Assembly: GCF_009496285.1 (NCBI RefSeq)
Contig: NZ_WIJK01000018.1
Coordinates: 1-44,335 of the forward strand
Source: Streptococcus mitis
GTDB taxonomy: Bacteria; Bacillota; Bacilli; Lactobacillales; Streptococcaceae
Length of the DNA stretch: 44,335 nt
Direction: 5' to 3'
Positions 43,936-44,335 of the stretch are shown one piece after another (the stretch's first letter is position 1; each line of letters opens with the position of its first letter). A program made the position numbers and the translations under genes. The notes below the pieces were generated by a model, which did not search any database, was not told the DNA's origin, and saw only the letters and a program-made list of their open reading frames with translations.

Positions 43936-44335
43936 CTTTTTCTCCAAGCCCCCAATCTTTTGTTAAAAAATTAGGAATTTCATCTGCTTTAACTGGTTTA
44001 TAGTTCATATTAAAAATATCAAAAATACTGACCCTTCCAAAATTTGGATTCTGATATAATTCACGACTTAGTTGGATTAGTTTCTTATCACTTTGAATTT
44101 TTTCACAGATTTTTTTCGAAATAAAAAAATTTTCTGTATAGGCAAATACAAGATAATTTAAAAATTCTTTTGTTTTTTTAGAATTTTCACTATTAAACTG
44201 ATGTCTTAAAGTTCTATATTTTTTGTCTTTATTATGATAGAAGGCTAAAACAAGGGATGATTCTTTCAAAGGAAAGATTACCAAATGCAAATCTTGCATC
44301 TTAATTTTGGGATCTGGATTATAAACATCATTTAC
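43928..44335 (-). CDS. Unknown ORF upstream of hsdS, partial at window edge
   Basis: The frame is open from the right edge (44335) to the stop at 43928, giving 135 visible residues (the ATG at 44299 need not be the start, since VNDVYNPDPKIK precedes it in frame). The stop lies 8 bases inside hsdS, so the genes are translationally coupled. Sequence: IVFPLKE-like strands (LHLVIFPLKESSLVLAFYHN), a helical middle (EFLNYLVFAYTENFFISKKI) and a charged C-terminus. The layout faintly resembles the C-terminal half of DUF4238 proteins, which occur in defence islands, but I would not assign it. Not HsdR. Confidence 0.55.
   Translation of the reverse strand, partial: VNDVYNPDPKIKMQDLHLVIFPLKESSLVLAFYHNKDKKYRTLRHQFNSENSKKTKEFLNYLVFAYTENFFISKKICEKIQSDKKLIQLSRELYQNPNFGRVSIFDIFNMNYKPVKADEIPNFLTKDWGLGEKDE

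Noticed and set aside
1..44335. CRISPR array, tRNA or rRNA genes
   Set aside because: I saw no regularly spaced short repeats, no tRNA-like cloverleaf with CCA context and no rRNA sequence.

Overview
This window is low-GC Firmicute DNA that reads as a commensal mitis-group Streptococcus (S. mitis, S. oralis or a close relative of S. pneumoniae). The main evidence is a complete psaBCA manganese ABC operon followed by tpx and psaR with pepO divergent, a 107-bp RUP-type repeat, an LPXTG-anchored 5'-nucleotidase, msmK, and a TATAGTTT-N-AAACTATA MET-box in front of metE. I see no rRNA, tRNA or CRISPR array.

Layout. 1-1237: the 3' part of an unknown membrane-anchored protein gene and a 76-aa partner. 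1238-5960: a decayed accessory zone with a RUP repeat, IS-end-like hairpin, two near-identical DUF389 membrane protein genes (349 aa each) flanking a small K+ channel and a broken TMEM175-like gene, several coding remnants and a terminator-like repeat. 5963-10685 (minus): a BceAB-type peptide-resistance ABC transporter, a 37-aa leader ORF and a BceRS-type two-component system. 10781-13458: an alpha/beta hydrolase, a metallo-beta-lactamase-fold hydrolase and a lipoprotein. 13546-19500: pepO, psaBCA, tpx, psaR, with a perfect palindromic DtxR-family operator over the psa promoter. 19618-21302: pnuC and twin 137-aa membrane proteins. 21341-24031: dtd and rel. 24324-28919: wall-anchored nucleotidase, msmK and a PucR-type regulator. 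28922-38081 (minus): mrnC, cysS, nucleoside phosphorylase, cysE, pnp, metF, metE, centred on cysteine/methionine supply and RNA metabolism. 38340-39572: an orphan HigA-like antitoxin, a Pyr_excise-type protein and a DUF1722 protein.

39653-44335 (minus) is the most interesting region. It is a defence island in which a type I restriction-modification operon (hsdS ... hsdM) is interrupted by a compact two-gene unit: a four-helix membrane protein and a DUF4868-like protein, overlapping-operon style, which I interpret as a Gram-positive Kiwa (KwaA-KwaB) system. A further unidentified ORF overlaps the start of hsdS and runs off the right edge. Order in transcription: unknown ORF, hsdS, kwaA, kwaB, hsdM. 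The Kiwa call rests on my recognition of family patterns and gene order, not on a database search.
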